Part shown: positions 50,259-61,367 of the stretch, one piece after another
How the letters are laid out: each line of letters begins with the position of its first letter
Position numbering within the stretch: position 1 is the first letter of the stretch
Assembly: GCF_002811765.1 (NCBI RefSeq)
Contig: NZ_NPDR01000011.1
Coordinates: 29,096 to 93,095 of the forward strand
Length of the DNA stretch: 64,000 nt
Direction: 5' to 3'
Origin: Leptospira saintgironsiae
Lineage (GTDB): Bacteria; Spirochaetota; Leptospiria; Leptospirales; Leptospiraceae
The notes under the pieces: model-generated
Database searches by the model: none
The model's input: only the letters and a program-made list of their open reading frames with translations
What the model was told of the DNA's origin: nothing
Made by a program: the position numbers and the translations under genes

Positions 50259-51221
50259 CTAAATTTGACCCGGAAAATCCCCCGGTTTGGTTCTCCATCT
50301 TCTATGTACCCAAAAATATTGTTCAGGATACAACTTCACTTCTTCTTCTAATGCTTTAGTCCAAACTTCAGTGTAATGGCGGATTGCAGCTTCTCTATCA
50401 GAGAACGCAGACTTATCTACAAAGCCAAGGTCCTTGACTCGGACCATAACCTTTCCACCTTCTCCGCATAAAACTGAATATAATAACATTTTTGCGCCAG
50501 TCAGATACGCCATCAACGCAGGACCTTGGTATGTAGAAGCTTTTCGATTGAAGAAGTCCACAAAGATCCCGACCTTACCTGCATTCTGGTCAGAACCAAA
50601 TCCTACCCAATATCCTTGTTTTAACATTTTAGTAACTTGGCTAGATTCTTCTGTGGAAACTAATTTGATCCCATTCTTACTTCTTAATTTATGAATGAGT
50701 CTATTCACATAAGGGTTTCGGACTTTTTTATAGATCCCTCCTCCCTTCATTCTGATTCCCATGAATTGTACAAGAATTTCCCAGGTACCAAAATGCCCCG
50801 AGATCAGAACAACTCCTACTCCATCTTGGATCGTTTTTTGTTCGATAGCCAAAGACTCTGCATCATAAACAAGATACTTATCCATCCATTTACGACTTAA
50901 ACGAGGAGCAAATAAGGTACCTGCGAGAAGATCACCTATATGAAGAAAACTTTTCCATACGAGTTCCTTCTTCTTTTCTTCCGAATAATCAGGAAACGCA
51001 TATGAAATATTATCGTAAGCGATCTTACGATGTTTTTTAGCGATTGGATAAAGAAGACGTACCAAAAATCTTCCGTAAACTAAACAGGCTCGATAAGGAA
51101 GAATTCTAAACGGTAGATAAAATAAGTATAAAAAGATATAGGGAATAATATAGCGAACCAAGGTAGATCCAATTCTTGTTTTTCGAACATAAGGACTCGG
51201 TCCTTGTTCTTTGACAAGCAA
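50259..51221 (-). CDS. LpxL/HtrB-family lipid A acyltransferase
   Basis: A 320-residue protein with one N-terminal membrane segment (about 25-45) and the LpxL fold. It has the catalytic HFGTWE (HxxxxE type) in [14 protein letters not shown], followed by [17 protein letters not shown] and [20 protein letters not shown]. This family adds secondary acyl chains to lipid A, or acts as a lysophospholipid acyltransferase; Leptospira lipid A is hexa-acylated, so the first use is reasonable. The AraC-type regulator follows at once. The M20 peptidase gene stops seven bases before it on the same strand direction. Confidence 0.88.
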   Translation of the reverse strand: MLVKEQGPSPYVRKTRIGSTLVRYIIPYIFLYLFYLPFRILPYRACLVYGRFLVRLLYPIAKKHRKIAYDNISYAFPDYSEEKKKELVWKSFLHIGDLLAGTLFAPRLSRKWMDKYLVYDAESLAIEQKTIQDGVGVVLISGHFGTWEILVQFMGIRMKGGGIYKKVRNPYVNRLIHKLRSKNGIKLVSTEESSQVTKMLKQGYWVGFGSDQNAGKVGIFVDFFNRKASTYQGPALMAYLTGAKMLLYSVLCGEGGKVMVRVKDLGFVDKSAFSDREAAIRHYTEVWTKALEEEVKLYPEQYFWVHRRWRTKPGDFPGQI

Positions 51222-51228
51222 AAAGACC

Positions 51229-52665
51229 TCAGTTCATTTGGTATAGAATCTCGAATATAATCTGTGTTCCCAATTTTAAATTCTCCAAACTAATACTTTC
51301 ATTTTTAGCATGAAGCATAGTAAGTTCTTTTTCATTCAGAAGAACTGGAATTAACCCGTAACATTCCATACCAATCTGACGAAAATATGCATTATCCGTT
51401 TTACCTGGAGAAATAAAAGGAGCAGCAACACTCCCAGGAATTTTATGAGTCGCGACAGCAGCAATCGTTTGGAAAAGAATAGAATCCAATTTAGATTTAT
51501 CAGAACTAACTGTAGATGCCGGTTCCACTTCCACTTCATATTTTTCTGCGATCTTTTGGATCTCTTTCAAATATTCTAAAGGATCGAATCCAGGAAGAAG
51601 TCTCACATCTAGTTTCGCTTCTGCCAAGGAAGAAAGTACATTATGACCCTTACCCTCTTCCGTTTTTAGACCTGAAACTGCCTTTGTATTTTTAGTAATG
51701 GCACTCAATTGTCTACTGCCTCGAATTGGACCGTATAATAATCTTCTTAAAACCGGAATATTTGAATTTTTTAATATAAATGATTTAGGAAAGGAACTAA
51801 TATTCCCTAATTGATAAAAAAATCCTTGGGTTTCCTCAGAGATACGAATATCCGTATCGTATTCCAAAACTTCTGTTAAAAATTTTAAAAGCCTGAGACT
51901 AGGATAATTTTGGCTAGGAGTACTACCGTGCCCTTGGTCTCCTTTGGCTCTTACATTCAACCAAAGATTTCCTTTTTCTGAATATTGTATATTGAAGATG
52001 GTACTTCCAGGAATGGCAACATCCTTGGTACCAAAACTTCCTTCGTTCAACATATATCCATAACCTTTGAACAATTCCGGATGAGATTTTAGTAAAAATC
52101 TGGCTCCCCTTTCACTTCCGGATTCTTCATCCGCCATACTTAAGAACATTATTTTTCTTTTAAGTGGGACCACAGATCTTTTGAGCTCCAAAAAGGAAAC
52201 GATCTGCATTGCAATGAGACCCTTACAATCCAAGGCTCCTCGTCCGTGGATCCTACCTTCTTTGATATTCCCCGCAAAAGGATCTTCCACCCATTCTTTA
52301 GGGTCCGCTTCTACTACATCCAAATGATTCCCTAGAATTAAACCTTTTTCGGAACTAGGAACACTCGGCTCAAGCTCAGCAATCAGATTCACTCTATCTG
52401 GAAATCCTGGCTCGGAGATAAGTTTAGTCTTAATACCTTCTCTTTCGAAAATGGATCTAATATATTCTGCGACTTGTTTTTCGTTTCCTCGAACAGATTT
52501 GATCCGGATCAGATCTGTGAGAATTTTAATCGCCTCTGTTTCTCTCTTATCCCAAGAAAGGATATGATTCTCTTCTTTAAGAGGAGTGTTTTTTATAGGA
52601 GATGTTACGCATTGAAATAAGAATAAGACCGAACAAAGGAATAGAAATGTGCGAGAAACAAACAT
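51229..52665 (-). CDS. M20-family metallopeptidase (lipoprotein)
   Basis: A 478-residue protein with a signal peptide and lipobox LFLFQC (Cys at about 19). M20 metal-binding elements are GNHLDVV (His, Asp), [10 protein letters not shown] (bridging Asp), DEESGSERG (catalytic Glu and ligand Glu), and a late His in [12 protein letters not shown]; the dimerisation domain (about 215-350) has [10 protein letters not shown]. Family members split dipeptides or deacylate N-acyl amino acids in the periplasm or outer leaflet. It lies 182 bases after the GT39 gene on the same strand. Confidence 0.88.
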   Translation of the reverse strand: MFVSRTFLFLCSVLFLFQCVTSPIKNTPLKEENHILSWDKRETEAIKILTDLIRIKSVRGNEKQVAEYIRSIFEREGIKTKLISEPGFPDRVNLIAELEPSVPSSEKGLILGNHLDVVEADPKEWVEDPFAGNIKEGRIHGRGALDCKGLIAMQIVSFLELKRSVVPLKRKIMFLSMADEESGSERGARFLLKSHPELFKGYGYMLNEGSFGTKDVAIPGSTIFNIQYSEKGNLWLNVRAKGDQGHGSTPSQNYPSLRLLKFLTEVLEYDTDIRISEETQGFFYQLGNISSFPKSFILKNSNIPVLRRLLYGPIRGSRQLSAITKNTKAVSGLKTEEGKGHNVLSSLAEAKLDVRLLPGFDPLEYLKEIQKIAEKYEVEVEPASTVSSDKSKLDSILFQTIAAVATHKIPGSVAAPFISPGKTDNAYFRQIGMECYGLIPVLLNEKELTMLHAKNESISLENLKLGTQIIFEILYQMN

Positions 52666-52728
52666 TCGCCATTTCTAAAGTATAAGCGAAGAATCGTCCA
52701 GAAATTTAGAAGAAAAGGGAAAAGTAGC

Positions 52729-52745
52729 CCCAGGAGGACCCTGGG
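52729..52745 (-). terminator. Hairpin upstream of the M20 gene
   Basis: CCCAGG and CCTGGG form a perfect 6-bp stem with loop AGGAC; on the minus strand it is followed by CTACTTTTCCCTTTTCTT. It lies about 100 bases after the stop of the GT39 gene and before the M20 gene, so it probably separates them. An AT-rich stretch (52812-52838) is also in this gap. Confidence 0.5.
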
Positions 52746-52847
52746 ACCAAAACCAAACCAGGCTCATAACAAAGCCTACTTAAGAATTCGGTGGGTTTAC
52801 AAAATTTCCCTTAAACTTTTTTAATATTTTTTAAAAAAATCAGCAGG

Positions 52848-54572
52848 TTATTTTCCTGAAATTTCTTTTCCAGGTTTAAATCTGATCTTTCCTAAATACA
52901 CCTTGGTAGTTAAAGAATCTCTTTTAGATTTTAAGAAAAAACCAAACTCAGGAGTGGCCACCTTATAACTCTGATACTCCGCGAAAATGTCCAAATCCAC
53001 TCGATTCGCAGTGAACTCATCAAAATGAGGCAGATATTTTTCAGAGATAAGTATCATTCTTTCTCCATCCTTCTGTAAAGCCTCAAAGAGGACTTCAGGA
53101 TCGAATAAAGTTCTAGTGATACGTTTAGAATAAAACGCATAAGATCTTTTAGAAGCAGGAACACCGAACATCAAAAACTTTTCTTTTCCAGGTTCTGCTT
53201 CTTGGATAATCTCCCCTACTTCTTTGGATGGTTGGTAAGAAACTAGCAATGGATAAGCATACAAACTTACCAAAGTAAAGAAGAAGGAGACAGATACAAC
53301 CAAGGTCCCAAGTACCGCGTCTATTTTGAAATACAACAGAACGATCGCTGCAATTCCTAAATAAATCGCCACCCAAACATAATAGGAAACTGGAACATCC
53401 ATAACCAGGATCGGAAATAAGATCGCAGCAAATACGAATCCCAAACTAGTCAGATAAACTAAAATTCTACCTATAAAAGAAAGAGATCCTTCTGGACTTT
53501 CAATAAGCTTTAGTAAAAATCCTGAGCCCACAACTGCTCCCGCAGGTAAGCACCAGTAAATATACTGAGGCAATTGGTATTTGGAAAAACTGATCAGGAA
53601 TAAAAATAAAAATAACCAGAAAGCAGGTACAAAATCCCCGTCTTTCCATTCATTTTTTCGAATATTCGAAAATAAACTTTTACCCTTCTCTTTTATAAAT
53701 CCAACCAAATTGGATCCTATCCAAGCAAGGAAAGGCAATATGAATATTCCAAATGCCCAAGAGAAGTTCGAGTAGAAAAATAGAGGATTGAATTTTTGGT
53801 CGTACATCTTGATGTAAAAACGACCAAAAGATTGGACCCAAAGAAAGAAATAAGGCCCGTAAGTATTAAATTCTAAATACAAAGGAATGGACCATAAGAA
53901 TGGAGGAAGTAATGCTAAAATTCCTCCTGGAAAAAGTTTCATTCCTAAAAGCCTTTTCCAATCCCTTCTAAAAAGAATATCTCCGCCAATTCCAATACCA
54001 GGGATTACAACCGCGATCGGCCCTTTAGTTACAAAGCCAAGCCCCATAGCGAGGTACATCGCGTAATAATAGGCGGGATTTTTTTTAGTTCCCAAATAAT
54101 AAAATGCGAATACTAAAATGATATAAGGAGTTACATATACATCTATTTTAGGATCCACCACCATCGCATATAATCCAGGAGACAAAGCGTATAAAAATAC
54201 AGAGATCCAGGCACGTTTTACATTTCCTGAATATAATTTGGTGATAGTAAACACTCCCCAAAGAGATAGAAGTGTCATCAGGATTGCAGGCAAACGGAAT
54301 GCGTAATTATTCTGGCCGAAAATCGTAAAAGAAGAACTGATCTTCCAGAAAGTGAGGATCGGTTTATCCAGGTATCTTCTTCCATTGTCTCTGATAAAAA
54401 ACCAATTTCCGCTATCCGTCATTTCTCTTCCGATCTCAGCATATTGGGAAGAATCTATATCAATTACATCTAAAGGAAACGTCAGAAATAATGGCAGAAC
54501 AGCTACTACTAAAAGAAACAGAGTAGACCATTTCAAAAATGGAATGTTTTTCCTATCTTGAACGAAATTCAT
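52848..54572 (-). CDS. ArnT-like glycosyltransferase (GT39/GT83 type)
   Basis: I start at ATG 54572, with GGAG upstream; a TTG at 54590 would place that site inside the gene. The 574-residue protein has about twelve membrane segments. The first periplasmic loop holds the catalytic acidic motif [14 protein letters not shown] and [10 protein letters not shown], as in ArnT and other polyprenyl-phosphate-sugar transferases. It transfers a sugar from a lipid carrier to lipid A, protein or another acceptor, and the acceptor cannot be told. The soluble C-terminal domain begins about residue 440. Confidence 0.88.
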   Translation of the reverse strand: MNFVQDRKNIPFLKWSTLFLLVVAVLPLFLTFPLDVIDIDSSQYAEIGREMTDSGNWFFIRDNGRRYLDKPILTFWKISSSFTIFGQNNYAFRLPAILMTLLSLWGVFTITKLYSGNVKRAWISVFLYALSPGLYAMVVDPKIDVYVTPYIILVFAFYYLGTKKNPAYYYAMYLAMGLGFVTKGPIAVVIPGIGIGGDILFRRDWKRLLGMKLFPGGILALLPPFLWSIPLYLEFNTYGPYFFLWVQSFGRFYIKMYDQKFNPLFFYSNFSWAFGIFILPFLAWIGSNLVGFIKEKGKSLFSNIRKNEWKDGDFVPAFWLFLFLFLISFSKYQLPQYIYWCLPAGAVVGSGFLLKLIESPEGSLSFIGRILVYLTSLGFVFAAILFPILVMDVPVSYYVWVAIYLGIAAIVLLYFKIDAVLGTLVVSVSFFFTLVSLYAYPLLVSYQPSKEVGEIIQEAEPGKEKFLMFGVPASKRSYAFYSKRITRTLFDPEVLFEALQKDGERMILISEKYLPHFDEFTANRVDLDIFAEYQSYKVATPEFGFFLKSKRDSLTTKVYLGKIRFKPGKEISGK

Positions 54573-54611
54573 ATTTTTATAATACTCCAAACTTAATAGA
54601 AAAACGAAGGA

Positions 54612-54908
54612 TCAATCCATGAGTCCGGATTCCATGAGGCATCTGGTAAATCCGGTACATGTTTTTTCGGACTCGTAACAAGGCATTGCGTATCCTTGTT
54701 CTCTTAAACATCCGGATTCACATTCAATCTGCATGAAACTTTTCTGAGATGCTTCCATAGGTCCCTTGGATTGGAATTGTTTCTCCACACAAGAGGTGAA
54801 AAATCCGCAGATCTCTTGGCATTTTTGCTGGTAGGGATCTTTACAATCGGTGATCCCGATCGTAATAAAAGAAAATAAGAATAAGGTCGAAAAAAGGGAC
54901 AGCCTCAT
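54612..54908 (-). CDS. Small Cys-rich lipoprotein
   Basis: A 98-residue protein with a signal peptide ending in GITDC, a likely lipobox. After the lipidated Cys there are eight more Cys, arranged as KC-x3-C-x5-C in the first half and EC-x3-C, PC-x6-C-x5-C in the second. The even number suggests four disulfides. It lies 31 bases after rlmN-to-GT39 direction neighbours on the minus strand. Function not recognised. Confidence 0.7.
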   Translation of the reverse strand: MRLSLFSTLFLFSFITIGITDCKDPYQQKCQEICGFFTSCVEKQFQSKGPMEASQKSFMQIECESGCLREQGYAMPCYESEKTCTGFTRCLMESGLMD

Positions 54909-54939
54909 TCCAGCTAGGTTATTCGATACGGATCTAAGG

Positions 54940-56013
54940 TCAACTTTTTGCGGCGAGCATTCCGCATGCCCCGTTGATGTCTTTTCCAGGGGATCTTCTG
55001 TTCAAGATAGGAACTCCAGCAGGTTCTAAATGGCGTAAAAACTCATCTATCTCCTGATCGGTGGGTCTTCTCCAGCCGAAGAACTCAGTGTTCAAAGGGA
55101 TTACGTTTATTTTACAATCCAGTCTTCTTGCGATCTTCACTAATTTTTTAGCGTCTTCGGCACTCATGTTCACACCAGGGATCATCACATATTCGAATGT
55201 GATCCTACGCTTTAGAACTTTGGTATACTCTAGGGCAGCATCTATAAGTTCAGGAAGTGCAAACTTCTCTTCTATATCCATGATCTCTTTTCTTCCATTC
55301 GGATCAGGATGATTGAGAGAGATCGCAAGATTATAAGGTTCTTTATTTTCTATAAATCTGCGAATACCATTCACTACCCCAGAAGTGGAGATAGTAATTC
55401 TTTTGGCGCCCATTCCCAAGGCTTCCCCATCATGAAGAAGTTTTGCTGCACGCATTACATTAAAGTAATTATGCATAGGCTCGCCCATTCCCATGAACAC
55501 TATGTTCGTTGCCCTGTCGCCTACGATCTTTTCTACCTGAAGGATCTGGTCTATGATCTCTCCCGCTTTTAAATTTCCCATATAAGGAAGTTTAGCAGTG
55601 GCACAGAATTTACAATTTAAGGTACAACCTATTTGAGAAGAAATACAGATCGTCTTTCTTCCACCGTCGCCGGATGGGATCCATACTGATTCGAATTCTT
55701 TCCCACTTCCAGGAACAGATTCGAATGTGAATTTTTGAGTTCCATCCACTGATTTTAAATGTTTAGCAACACTGATAGAGGATAAGCTAAACTTCTCTTT
55801 TAATTTTTCCTTTAAATCCTTACCGATCGTGGAAAATTCTTCCCAGGACTCGTAACGATTCGCGTATAATCCATTATAAATTTGTTTAGCTCTAAAAGGT
55901 TTTTCACCCAGTTCCGAAATGATCTGAGTAAGTTCTTCCAAGGTATGACCCTTAACAGGGATTTTTCCATCCCCATTCTCCTGGATCTCAGTATTCGGAA
56001 TGGTTTCGTTCAC
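54940..56013 (-). CDS. rlmN: 23S rRNA/tRNA (adenine-C2) methyltransferase RlmN
   Basis: A 357-residue radical SAM enzyme. The 4Fe-4S motif [12 protein letters not shown] (CxxxCxxC) is near residue 130-141, [13 protein letters not shown] is the family SAM region, [10 protein letters not shown] and [17 protein letters not shown] follow, and the second catalytic Cys is in the C-terminal [10 protein letters not shown]. The enzyme methylates A2503 of 23S rRNA and A37 of some tRNAs. The start overlaps the stop of the TPR gene by four bases. Confidence 0.95.
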   Translation of the reverse strand: MNETIPNTEIQENGDGKIPVKGHTLEELTQIISELGEKPFRAKQIYNGLYANRYESWEEFSTIGKDLKEKLKEKFSLSSISVAKHLKSVDGTQKFTFESVPGSGKEFESVWIPSGDGGRKTICISSQIGCTLNCKFCATAKLPYMGNLKAGEIIDQILQVEKIVGDRATNIVFMGMGEPMHNYFNVMRAAKLLHDGEALGMGAKRITISTSGVVNGIRRFIENKEPYNLAISLNHPDPNGRKEIMDIEEKFALPELIDAALEYTKVLKRRITFEYVMIPGVNMSAEDAKKLVKIARRLDCKINVIPLNTEFFGWRRPTDQEIDEFLRHLEPAGVPILNRRSPGKDINGACGMLAAKS

Positions 56014-56912
56014 TTGCAGGAATCCTTATATTCTTTTTCTGCATCCGCATACCCTAGATCCCAGGCCTTTTTGTAATCCTTGCAGGACTCGGCCTTTCTT
56101 TTCAGAGCGGCATATCCCAAACCACGATTAAAATAAGAAACTGAATCTTCTGGCAGAGTTTCCAAAACCTTAGAATAAGAAGCCACGCTCTCTTTGTATC
56201 TTCCAGATGCGTAATTTGCAAAAGCTAAAGCAAAAACAGCTCTCATATATTTAGGAGCCAAATCCACGGATTTTTTAGCGTCCACCAGACCTTCTTTCGG
56301 TTTTCCTAATATACTCAACTGGATCGCTCTTTCTGCAAATGCATAAGATTTGTTCAGGCCAGAATCTATGGCGAGGTTCATATCTTCTAAACCTTCTTCC
56401 TTTCTTTCCAAACCAAAACGGCTCAATCCTCTGTAAAATAATGCATCTAAATTGGTTTCGTCCAGAGAATATGCAGAATCAAAATCCGTCTCTGACTCAG
56501 CGTATCTATTCAGATAATATTTGCTCAAAGCCCGATTATAAAATGCGGAAGAATTTTTAGGATTCACTGCAAGATAACGATCATATTGGGAAATTGCATT
56601 ATCATACTCAGCAGCATTATAAGAATCTAAACCTTGTTGGAATAATTCCTTCAATTCTTGGTCAGTAAGAGTTTCAGTAGGAGAATTACGACTTGCTGAT
56701 TCCTTCTCCAATTGGTCCAGAAAAGAACTGATAGTAGCTGTGATCCAAAAAAACACCGCATTAGGAGTTTCAGTTTTTACTTCCTGTTCTTCTGGTTTTA
56801 CAGTAGAACTTGTTTTTTCAGGTTCTTCAGAAGAAACAGTCTCTGGAGAAAAGATCTGAAATCCAGCCAGAATCAAACCAACGACCAGGAAAATACCCAA
56901 TACTTTCTGCAT
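56010..56912 (-). CDS. TPR-repeat protein, membrane-anchored
   Basis: A 300-residue protein with an N-terminal membrane or signal segment (about 4-22, [18 protein letters not shown]) and a Glu/Thr-rich linker. From residue about 90 there are six or seven tetratricopeptide repeats ([80 protein letters not shown] and others). TPR proteins are scaffolds for protein contact; the partner is unknown. It is co-transcribed with rlmN and lies 47 bases after sufB. Confidence 0.85.
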   Translation of the reverse strand: MQKVLGIFLVVGLILAGFQIFSPETVSSEEPEKTSSTVKPEEQEVKTETPNAVFFWITATISSFLDQLEKESASRNSPTETLTDQELKELFQQGLDSYNAAEYDNAISQYDRYLAVNPKNSSAFYNRALSKYYLNRYAESETDFDSAYSLDETNLDALFYRGLSRFGLERKEEGLEDMNLAIDSGLNKSYAFAERAIQLSILGKPKEGLVDAKKSVDLAPKYMRAVFALAFANYASGRYKESVASYSKVLETLPEDSVSYFNRGLGYAALKRKAESCKDYKKAWDLGYADAEKEYKDSCK

Positions 56913-56959
56913 ATGATTTGTATGACCGGATTTTAAAAGGAATACCAGCTTTTTTCCGG

Positions 56960-58372
56960 TTAGGAAACAGCAGAATCCGAATGTTCGGAAATAACTTTCC
57001 CGTCTTCCAAGATCATTCTGATCAGTCTAGTCATCTCCACAGAATATTCCACGTTTAAGTGTTTAGTCACACCCTCACAGAAACCATTTATGATCAGAAG
57101 TTTTGCATCGTCCTCTGAAAGTCCTCTGGATTGAAGATAGAATAATTGCTCCTCATCTATACGAGAAACAGTCGCCTCGTAGTTCAAGGTTCCATTCTGC
57201 CCACTCACATCATTATAAGGATAAGCATGTGACTGAGAACGATCATCCATCATAAGACCATCACATTTTACATGGCTATATGCGTTAGAAGAACCTGTGG
57301 TGAATTTTACCAAACCTCTATAAGAGTTGATCCCACCATCTAAAGAAACACCTTTTGCAAGAATATTACTACGAGTGTTTTTACCTACATGGATGATCCT
57401 TGCACCTGTATCTTGGATCTGACTAGAGCCAGCAAAAGCCAAGGATAGAATATCACCTGTAGAATTATCACCTTGTAAAACGATACCAGGATACTTGATA
57501 GTGTTAGCGCCAATATTCACATCTGTCCAAGTGATATGAGCGGCTTCATGACAAAGACCACGTTTGACGGTCCAGTTATACATATTCTTTTTCCAGTTCT
57601 GGATAGTAGTGTAGAATATTTTAGAATTCTTATGAGCGATCAGCTCCACCACTGCAGTATGGAAATTTGTGCCCTTGTCTTGCACAGAAGAACATCCTTC
57701 CGAATATTCTAACTCTGCTCCATCTTCTGCGATCAAAAGAGTTCTTTCATATTGGCCAGAAGAAGCAGCGCTTACTTTAAAATAAGCCTGCAAAGGCATA
57801 GGAGTTTTAACACCTTTCGGAACGTAAGCGAAAGATCCTCCCGAAAATACTGCAGAGTTTAATGCGGAAAATTTATTGTCCCCGATAGAAACAACAGATC
57901 CGATATATTTGCGAACGATATCTGGATATTCACGGATCGCAGTATCGATATCACAGAAAATAATTCCTAGATCAGTAAGTTCTTTTTTAACGTTAGCGTA
58001 AACAGTTTCAGAATCTTCCATAGCTTCGATCCCAGCCAGGTATTTTCTTTCGTGTTCAGGGATCCCAAGTCTTTCAAAACTTTTTAATACTTCAGGATCT
58101 ACTTCGTCCCAGGATTTTTTCTTTTTATGATTCGCGCCTATATAATGCACATACTCGTCTATATCCACGTTGAAGTTAGGAAAAAATCCCCAACTAGGCA
58201 TAGGTTTACTTTCATAAACTTTAAATGCCTCTAGACGGAATTCAGTCAGCCAAGCTGGCTCATTTTTAATGTGGGAGATGGACTCTACTACTTTGCGTGT
58301 AAGTCCTTTGGGAAAATTATCCGCACGATAATATCTATCTTCGTCGGAAATGATCTCAAGTGCTTGTGCCAT
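56960..58372 (-). CDS. sufB: Fe-S cluster assembly protein SufB
   Basis: A 470-residue protein of normal SufB length. Family elements are [70 protein letters not shown] and [17 protein letters not shown]. SufB is the scaffold on which new clusters form, normally with SufC and SufD; neither is next to it here. It lies 179 bases after the peroxiredoxin gene in the same direction, so it could be read from the same peroxide-controlled promoter or from its own. Confidence 0.95.
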   Translation of the reverse strand: MAQALEIISDEDRYYRADNFPKGLTRKVVESISHIKNEPAWLTEFRLEAFKVYESKPMPSWGFFPNFNVDIDEYVHYIGANHKKKKSWDEVDPEVLKSFERLGIPEHERKYLAGIEAMEDSETVYANVKKELTDLGIIFCDIDTAIREYPDIVRKYIGSVVSIGDNKFSALNSAVFSGGSFAYVPKGVKTPMPLQAYFKVSAASSGQYERTLLIAEDGAELEYSEGCSSVQDKGTNFHTAVVELIAHKNSKIFYTTIQNWKKNMYNWTVKRGLCHEAAHITWTDVNIGANTIKYPGIVLQGDNSTGDILSLAFAGSSQIQDTGARIIHVGKNTRSNILAKGVSLDGGINSYRGLVKFTTGSSNAYSHVKCDGLMMDDRSQSHAYPYNDVSGQNGTLNYEATVSRIDEEQLFYLQSRGLSEDDAKLLIINGFCEGVTKHLNVEYSVEMTRLIRMILEDGKVISEHSDSAVS

Positions 58373-58515
58373 AATATTCTTCTCCCATATCTTAGACTTT
58401 TAAAAGAAAAGATGCAATACTTTCCGAAGTCTTAAGTGCGAGTTTTGCCCGAATCAGGGCCATATAACAAGATTTTAGGGGTACCGGTAGGTGACCAGGA
58501 GAAATTAGAAAGGAG

Positions 58516-58537
58516 AATCCGGCCCTAAGACCGGATT
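58516..58537 (-). terminator. Hairpin after the peroxiredoxin gene
   Basis: AATCCGG and CCGGATT form a perfect 7-bp stem with an 8-base loop, 14 bases after the peroxiredoxin stop. The following minus-strand sequence is only partly T-rich (CTCCTTTCTAATTTC), so read-through into sufB is possible. Confidence 0.5.
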
Positions 58538-58551
58538 TCCGTAAGAATGGA

Positions 58552-59133
58552 TTAGTTTACCGCAGAGAAGTATTCTTTGGATTTTTCTGGATCCGCTTTC
58601 ATTGTTTTCTTTCCTTCGTCCCAGTTTGCAGGGCAAACTTCGCCGTGTTTTTCAACGTATTGGAAAGCTTTTACCAAACGGATTGCTTCATCAATGTTTC
58701 TTCCTACAGGAAGATCGTTGATGGTAGACTGACGGATTACTCCAGCTGGATCGATGATGAAGGTTCCTCTCAAAGCCATTCCGCCTTCTAAAAGAACTCC
58801 GTAATCTCTTGCGATTGACTTTGTTATGTCAGCAACTAGAGGATACTTGATATCTCCTAATCCGCCTTGTTTACGAGGAGTGTTCTTCCATGCAAGGTGA
58901 GTAAAAGCGCTGTCTACGGAAACTCCCAGAACTTCCGCTCCGATTTTTTTGAAGTCGTCTAGTTTTGCATCATACTCGATGATTTCAGTAGGACAAACGA
59001 AAGTGAAGTCGAGGGGCCAGAAGAATAGAACAACCCACTTTCCTTTATAGTCGGAAAGTTTGATTTCCTTGATTTGCTGGCCAATAACGGCTTCTGCTTT
59101 AAAGTCCGGTGCGAGTGAAGTAACTTGAGGCAT
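58552..59133 (-). CDS. ahpC: Typical 2-Cys peroxiredoxin (AhpC type)
   Basis: A 193-residue peroxiredoxin with the peroxidatic Cys in FTFVCPTEI (about residue 48) and the resolving Cys in GEVCPANW (about 168). It detoxifies H2O2 and organic peroxides using a thiol donor. It has GGAGAG as ribosome binding site and a perfect PerR-type operator 14 bases before the start codon. Leptospira ahpC is known to be peroxide-regulated and to lie near sufB, which agrees with what is seen here. Confidence 0.95.
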   Translation of the reverse strand: MPQVTSLAPDFKAEAVIGQQIKEIKLSDYKGKWVVLFFWPLDFTFVCPTEIIEYDAKLDDFKKIGAEVLGVSVDSAFTHLAWKNTPRKQGGLGDIKYPLVADITKSIARDYGVLLEGGMALRGTFIIDPAGVIRQSTINDLPVGRNIDEAIRLVKAFQYVEKHGEVCPANWDEGKKTMKADPEKSKEYFSAVN

Positions 59134-59147
59134 TTTGCTCTCTCCTA

Positions 59148-59164
59148 TTTAGAATCATTCTAAA
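59148..59164 (-). promoter_or_regulatory. Perfect PerR/Fur-type operator of the peroxiredoxin gene
   Basis: TTTAGAAT-C-ATTCTAAA is a perfect 8-1-8 inverted repeat, and its core TTAGAAT-C-ATTCTAA is the 7-1-7 layout of PerR boxes. On the minus strand it overlaps TAGAAT, a possible -10 box with TTTCCA 17 bases upstream. A repressor there would block the promoter and be released by peroxide. Confidence 0.7.
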
Positions 59165-59247
59165 TTTAGACAGCCAGGATGGAAAGCAGTTTTTCTTTTT
59201 TAGGAAATAAGAGAATTTTTTTCCAGAGAAACTTCTCTGCCAAATTT

Positions 59248-61257
59248 TCAGCCTTTGGCCATTAAGTATTTCTCCATAAACTCAGTGATATCCTTGATGT
59301 TCCGATTGATCATCTTTCTGAGTTCAGGAGGAATATTTTGCGATTTGATCACGCGATAATAGTTCAAAGCATTCTTCAACATTTTGCGGCGGGCAAATTC
59401 CTGTGCCTTGATCAGCATTGGTTTATACTTATAATATGAGTATTCCATAATACTGTAATTCTTAGAAAGTTTGAATGAGTGGGGTATCTTTCCAAAATCA
59501 TAGGTCAAGGTTAAGAAGGGAGCATCATCCACTTCCGGAGGTTTTAACTCCAGAATACCATGGATCATTTTAGGCTCGTCGTCCCCGCCTCCGCTCTGGC
59601 TTTCCGGCCTATCTTGGTCTAGAGGTTCGAGACCTCCATCCAGTACTTCTATTTCAGGAGCTTCTTCAGCATTTGGAACAGGAGAAGGTGCTGATCCAGC
59701 AGGCGCCGGCGCGGCACCCGGTCCTGCAAGTGGAGGAATATCAGGTGTGAATTCTTCGTGTTTAGTTTCATCAACAGGATCAGGAAGATCGATCTTAGGT
59801 AATTCAATCGGACCTGGCGCAGGAGCAGCTTCTCCACTTGGAGCTGGAGCTTGAGGAGTTCCTTCAGGTTCACCTCGGAGAACTTTATCTTCCGGATCAG
59901 GTAAACGGATCGGAACTAAATCTAATTGAGGAAGAACAGGTGCAGCATAACCTGGGATCTGATCTGAAAGAGGGTATTCAGGTCTTGGCCAATCCTGAGG
60001 TAAAGGTTCTTCTAATCCTTGCTCTTCTCTTTCTTGGCGTTTTTCTTCCGCCTTCTTCTTTAGATAATCATCTCTCTCTTGGAAAAGATCTTCTTTTCTT
60101 CTATCGTCTTCTCCCCTTCTATCTTTGCGAGAGCCGTCTCCTTCTCTTCTCTCTCCTTGAGAGCGACGATCTTCTCCTGTCCTTCTATCAACAAGAGGAA
60201 GGTCTTTAAATTTATCCCATTCATCCGAGAAGAATGTATCTTCAGGAAGATCCATCTCATTCGGATCAAGGTGTTCTGGGTCCTTGGGCTTCGGAGAAGG
60301 TTCCGAAGGTGCAAAATCTTGCGGACCTACAGGGCCTGCTCCATCACTTGGAGGAGAAGCTCCTGGACCAGGAGGAAATCCCCCTGGAGATGAAGGAGCT
60401 CCTGCAGAATAAGAAATAGGAGCTCCAGGTGGTGGCGGTGGCATCGGCCCTGAAGAAGGAGCATAAGAAATAATTTGATAAGATACCGGCCCTGGTGGTA
60501 ATTCAGCAGGAAGTTTTGGCGCCTCTGTTCCTGGAGGAGCCTGGATCTGGATAGGATTTGCAAATCCTTGGGAGAGACTGCCACCTAAAGCCTGGCTAAT
60601 ATCCTTGATCGCTTTAACAAGATCTCCCATCGGAATAGGAGGTCCTGAATAATTAGGATCATCAGGAGTATAGGTCTCTTCCTCTGGAGGAGTGTTGATA
60701 TGATCTTCTATTGCTTGGATATTATTATCAATTTTTTCATTAATATCCGAATCAGGAATTCTAGCGTTAGTCCTCTTTAAGATCTCCAACGCACCTAAGA
60801 AATTTTCTTTATCTACTAATGCTTCTGAATGTAAAAGTGGTCTTCTATGATGTGCATACCGAGAGTTATTCCGAATGATATCATCGGTTGCATGAGGAAG
60901 TTGTAATTTATCCTTCTTCTTTAGTCCTGGATAATTAGGTTTTTCTCCACCAGCTGGAGGAGGACTCCATTCTTGGTCTGGCTTCTGGGCTTCAGGTTGC
61001 CCGCTGCCTCTTTGTTGCGGAGAAGAAGAGGAAGAAGGACCAGAATCTTGGTCACCTACGTTGACTAATTTTCCTCTGTCGGCGGGAGAAGGACCTCCTC
61101 CACCGGAGCCGCCCGACCCAGGACCGCCGCCTCCACCTGAACTTCCACCACCCGGAGAAGGCGCAGAACTTCCGGAAGATCTATTCGGATCTCTGAATAA
61201 AGTGTATGCTCCTGCTCCCGCAGAAAGAAGTCCTAATAATAAAAGAAGTGCAGTCAT
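59248..61257 (-). CDS. Membrane-tethered Pro/Gly-rich low-complexity protein
   Basis: A 669-residue protein of unknown family. It begins with a membrane anchor (MTALLLLLGLLSAGAGAYTL), then a Gly/Ser/Pro linker, a short helical region (about 140-190, DSEINEKIDNNIQAIEDHIN-like), a long Pro/Gly/Ala stretch (about 195-335) and a basic/acidic repeat block (about 350-400) with DRR and ERR motifs such as GEDRRSQGERREG. More Pro-rich and acidic sequence follows, ending in a folded C-terminal part (about 580-669, TLTYDFGKIPHSFKLSKN, then helices). The layout looks like a spacer that carries a terminal domain across the periplasm. Shadow frames inside it are ignored. Confidence 0.65.
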   Translation of the reverse strand: MTALLLLLGLLSAGAGAYTLFRDPNRSSGSSAPSPGGGSSGGGGGPGSGGSGGGGPSPADRGKLVNVGDQDSGPSSSSSPQQRGSGQPEAQKPDQEWSPPPAGGEKPNYPGLKKKDKLQLPHATDDIIRNNSRYAHHRRPLLHSEALVDKENFLGALEILKRTNARIPDSDINEKIDNNIQAIEDHINTPPEEETYTPDDPNYSGPPIPMGDLVKAIKDISQALGGSLSQGFANPIQIQAPPGTEAPKLPAELPPGPVSYQIISYAPSSGPMPPPPPGAPISYSAGAPSSPGGFPPGPGASPPSDGAGPVGPQDFAPSEPSPKPKDPEHLDPNEMDLPEDTFFSDEWDKFKDLPLVDRRTGEDRRSQGERREGDGSRKDRRGEDDRRKEDLFQERDDYLKKKAEEKRQEREEQGLEEPLPQDWPRPEYPLSDQIPGYAAPVLPQLDLVPIRLPDPEDKVLRGEPEGTPQAPAPSGEAAPAPGPIELPKIDLPDPVDETKHEEFTPDIPPLAGPGAAPAPAGSAPSPVPNAEEAPEIEVLDGGLEPLDQDRPESQSGGGDDEPKMIHGILELKPPEVDDAPFLTLTYDFGKIPHSFKLSKNYSIMEYSYYKYKPMLIKAQEFARRKMLKNALNYYRVIKSQNIPPELRKMINRNIKDITEFMEKYLMAKG

Positions 61258-61331
61258 CTAGAAGATTCTTATCTATTATTTTCGACAGAGTATTACGTCG
61301 TTCTTAAACAGCAATCAGTAGCTTTTTCGGA

Positions 61332-61360
61332 TTGACACCATGAATGTTAAGTAATAACTT
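61332..61360 (+). promoter_or_regulatory. Promoter predicting a second leaderless transcript
   Basis: TTGACA (61332-61337) and TAACTT (61355-61360) are separated by 17 bases. The predicted transcription start, about seven bases after the -10, falls on the ATG at 61368, and no Shine-Dalgarno sequence precedes that ATG. Confidence 0.4.
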
Positions 61361-61367
61361 GACATAT

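Noticed and set aside
59838..60209. Plus-strand frames opposite the Pro/Gly-rich gene
   Set aside because: Low-complexity GC pattern opens several frames; none has a ribosome binding site or a recognisable domain.
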